Source of the DNA: JALORV01 sp035498175
GTDB taxonomy: Bacteria; Pseudomonadota; Gammaproteobacteria; Burkholderiales; Burkholderiaceae_F
Length of the DNA: 64,000 nt
Reading direction: 5' to 3'
Assembly: GCA_035498175.1 (NCBI GenBank)
Contig: DATKAJ010000025.1
Location: 72,203-136,202, forward strand
The translations under genes and the position numbers were made by a program. This document shows, piece after piece, positions 63,338 through 64,000 of the stretch. How positions within the stretch are numbered: position 1 is the first letter of the stretch; every line of letters begins with the position of its first letter. Under the pieces are notes generated by a model. The model had not been told where the DNA came from. It was given only the letters and a program-made list of their open reading frames with translations, and made no database searches.

Positions 63338-64000
63338 ATGGCCGCTCGCTCCCACGCTTACTTCGCCATCTGCCCGCGCGGACTCGAGCCTGCGCTGGTC
63401 GCCGAACTGCAGGCTCTCGGCGCGGCCGAGGCGCGCGCCGAGAGTGGCGGCGTGGCATTCGCGGGCTCGCCGGAGGTCGGCTACGCGGCAAACCTGCACT
63501 CGCGTCTTGCTAGCCGCATCCTGCGTCAGGTCGCGCGGCGCGGCTACGCAAACGAGCAGCACCTGTACGACGCCACCCAGGAGGTCCGCTGGCACGACCT
63601 GATGACGTCGCAGCAGACACTGCGGGTGGACGTCACTGCAGCCCGCGCGTCACTGCGCAGCCTCGAGTTCGCGATGCTGCGGATCAAGGACGGCATCGTC
63701 GACCGCATGCGGACGCTCGCCGGCGATCGGCCTTCGATCGACCGGAACAATCCGGGCGTGCGCGTATTTGCATACCTGGACGAGCGCACGGTAACGCTCT
63801 ACGTCGATCTATCGGGCGAGCCACTCTTCAAGCGCGGCTGGCGCGCCGATAAAGGCGAGGCACCCCTGAAGGAAAATCTCGCCGCCGGCCTGCTGGCGCT
63901 CTCGGGCTGGACGCCCGAGGTACCGCTCCTCGACCCGTTCTGCGGCAGCGGCACGATCGTGATCGAAGCCGCAACGATCGCAACCCGGCGCGCACCGGGT
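63338..64000 (+). CDS. THUMP-domain class I methyltransferase, RlmL-like (3' end outside window)
   Basis: The first 221 codons, open to the right edge. HAYFAICPRGLEPALVAELQALGA is the start typical of the RlmL/YcbY (UPF0020) family, with the THUMP region following (QEVRWHDLMTSQQTLRVD) and the methyltransferase motif DPFCGSGTIVIEAA near residue 207. The family methylates 23S rRNA (RlmL makes m2G2445). The remainder, including the NPPYGxR motif, should lie outside. Confidence 0.9.
   Translation, partial: MAARSHAYFAICPRGLEPALVAELQALGAAEARAESGGVAFAGSPEVGYAANLHSRLASRILRQVARRGYANEQHLYDATQEVRWHDLMTSQQTLRVDVTAARASLRSLEFAMLRIKDGIVDRMRTLAGDRPSIDRNNPGVRVFAYLDERTVTLYVDLSGEPLFKRGWRADKGEAPLKENLAAGLLALSGWTPEVPLLDPFCGSGTIVIEAATIATRRAPG

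Overview
The window is about 64 kb of GC-rich (high-60s %), gene-dense chromosome. It looks betaproteobacterial, most likely Burkholderiales. The grounds are the mutL-miaA-(purM position)-hda-HAD-pcnB-folK-panB-panC order, the queA-tgt-yajC-secD-secF block, a recG-oxyR pair with OxyR cysteines at 199 and 208, and tripartite tricarboxylate transporters with TctC/Bug-type binding proteins. This is judged from gene content and protein character only; no search was run, and the family within the order is left open.

Layout. 1-3345: tail of an HD-GYP phosphodiesterase, two small reverse-strand proteins, and a LysR regulator whose end overlaps a convergent DedA protein. 3476-14811: housekeeping genes (mutL, miaA, a divergent PurM-like enzyme, hda, a HAD phosphatase, pcnB, folK, a DUF486 membrane protein, a deoxynucleoside kinase, panB, panC, an RDD protein). 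14826-15122: tRNA-Leu(CAA) with a readable promoter and a second copy of its 3' half 171 bp downstream. 15137-22138: queA-tgt (queuosine), yajC-secD-secF (protein export), and convergent purB. 22303-26416: GST, glycerophosphodiesterase, DUF4442 thioesterase, CaiB CoA-transferase, acylphosphatase, GNAT. 26503-33402: a TctC-TctB-TctA-TctC transport block followed by a gamma-glutamyltransferase-family hydrolase and a KAS III enzyme.

33483-45464 is the most unusual part. It opens with a scar joining the 5' end of a DUF3604 lipoprotein gene to the 3' end of an hrpA helicase gene, out of frame. A Crp/Fnr-type regulator and an MFS/UMF1 transporter are then transcribed divergently from a run of eight envelope genes: a DUF2092 protein, an Asn/Val-repeat secreted protein, an outer-membrane protein, a small secreted protein, a multi-pass membrane protein, a DUF3604 lipoprotein, a SphA-like outer-membrane protein and a second DUF3604 protein. 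The divergent intergenic region carries two matching palindromes, TGTCG-N6-CGACA, with the geometry of Crp-family operators. I propose this as a regulated, largely undescribed envelope or export system whose two central enzymes carry PHP-like metal-binding motifs.

45719-55659: assorted stress, redox and small-protein genes (beta-hydroxyacid dehydrogenase, ECF sigma with a tiny zf-HC2 partner, three VOC proteins, two methyltransferases, SDR, a diheme and a monoheme cytochrome c, a DoxX protein, small lipoproteins), including a frameshifted small conserved gene at 48636-48880. 55700-64000: a Dps-like protein, oxyR, recG, RidA, a PAS-GGDEF-EAL protein, an XRE regulator with a phasin-like protein, and the start of an RlmL-like THUMP methyltransferase that runs off the window.
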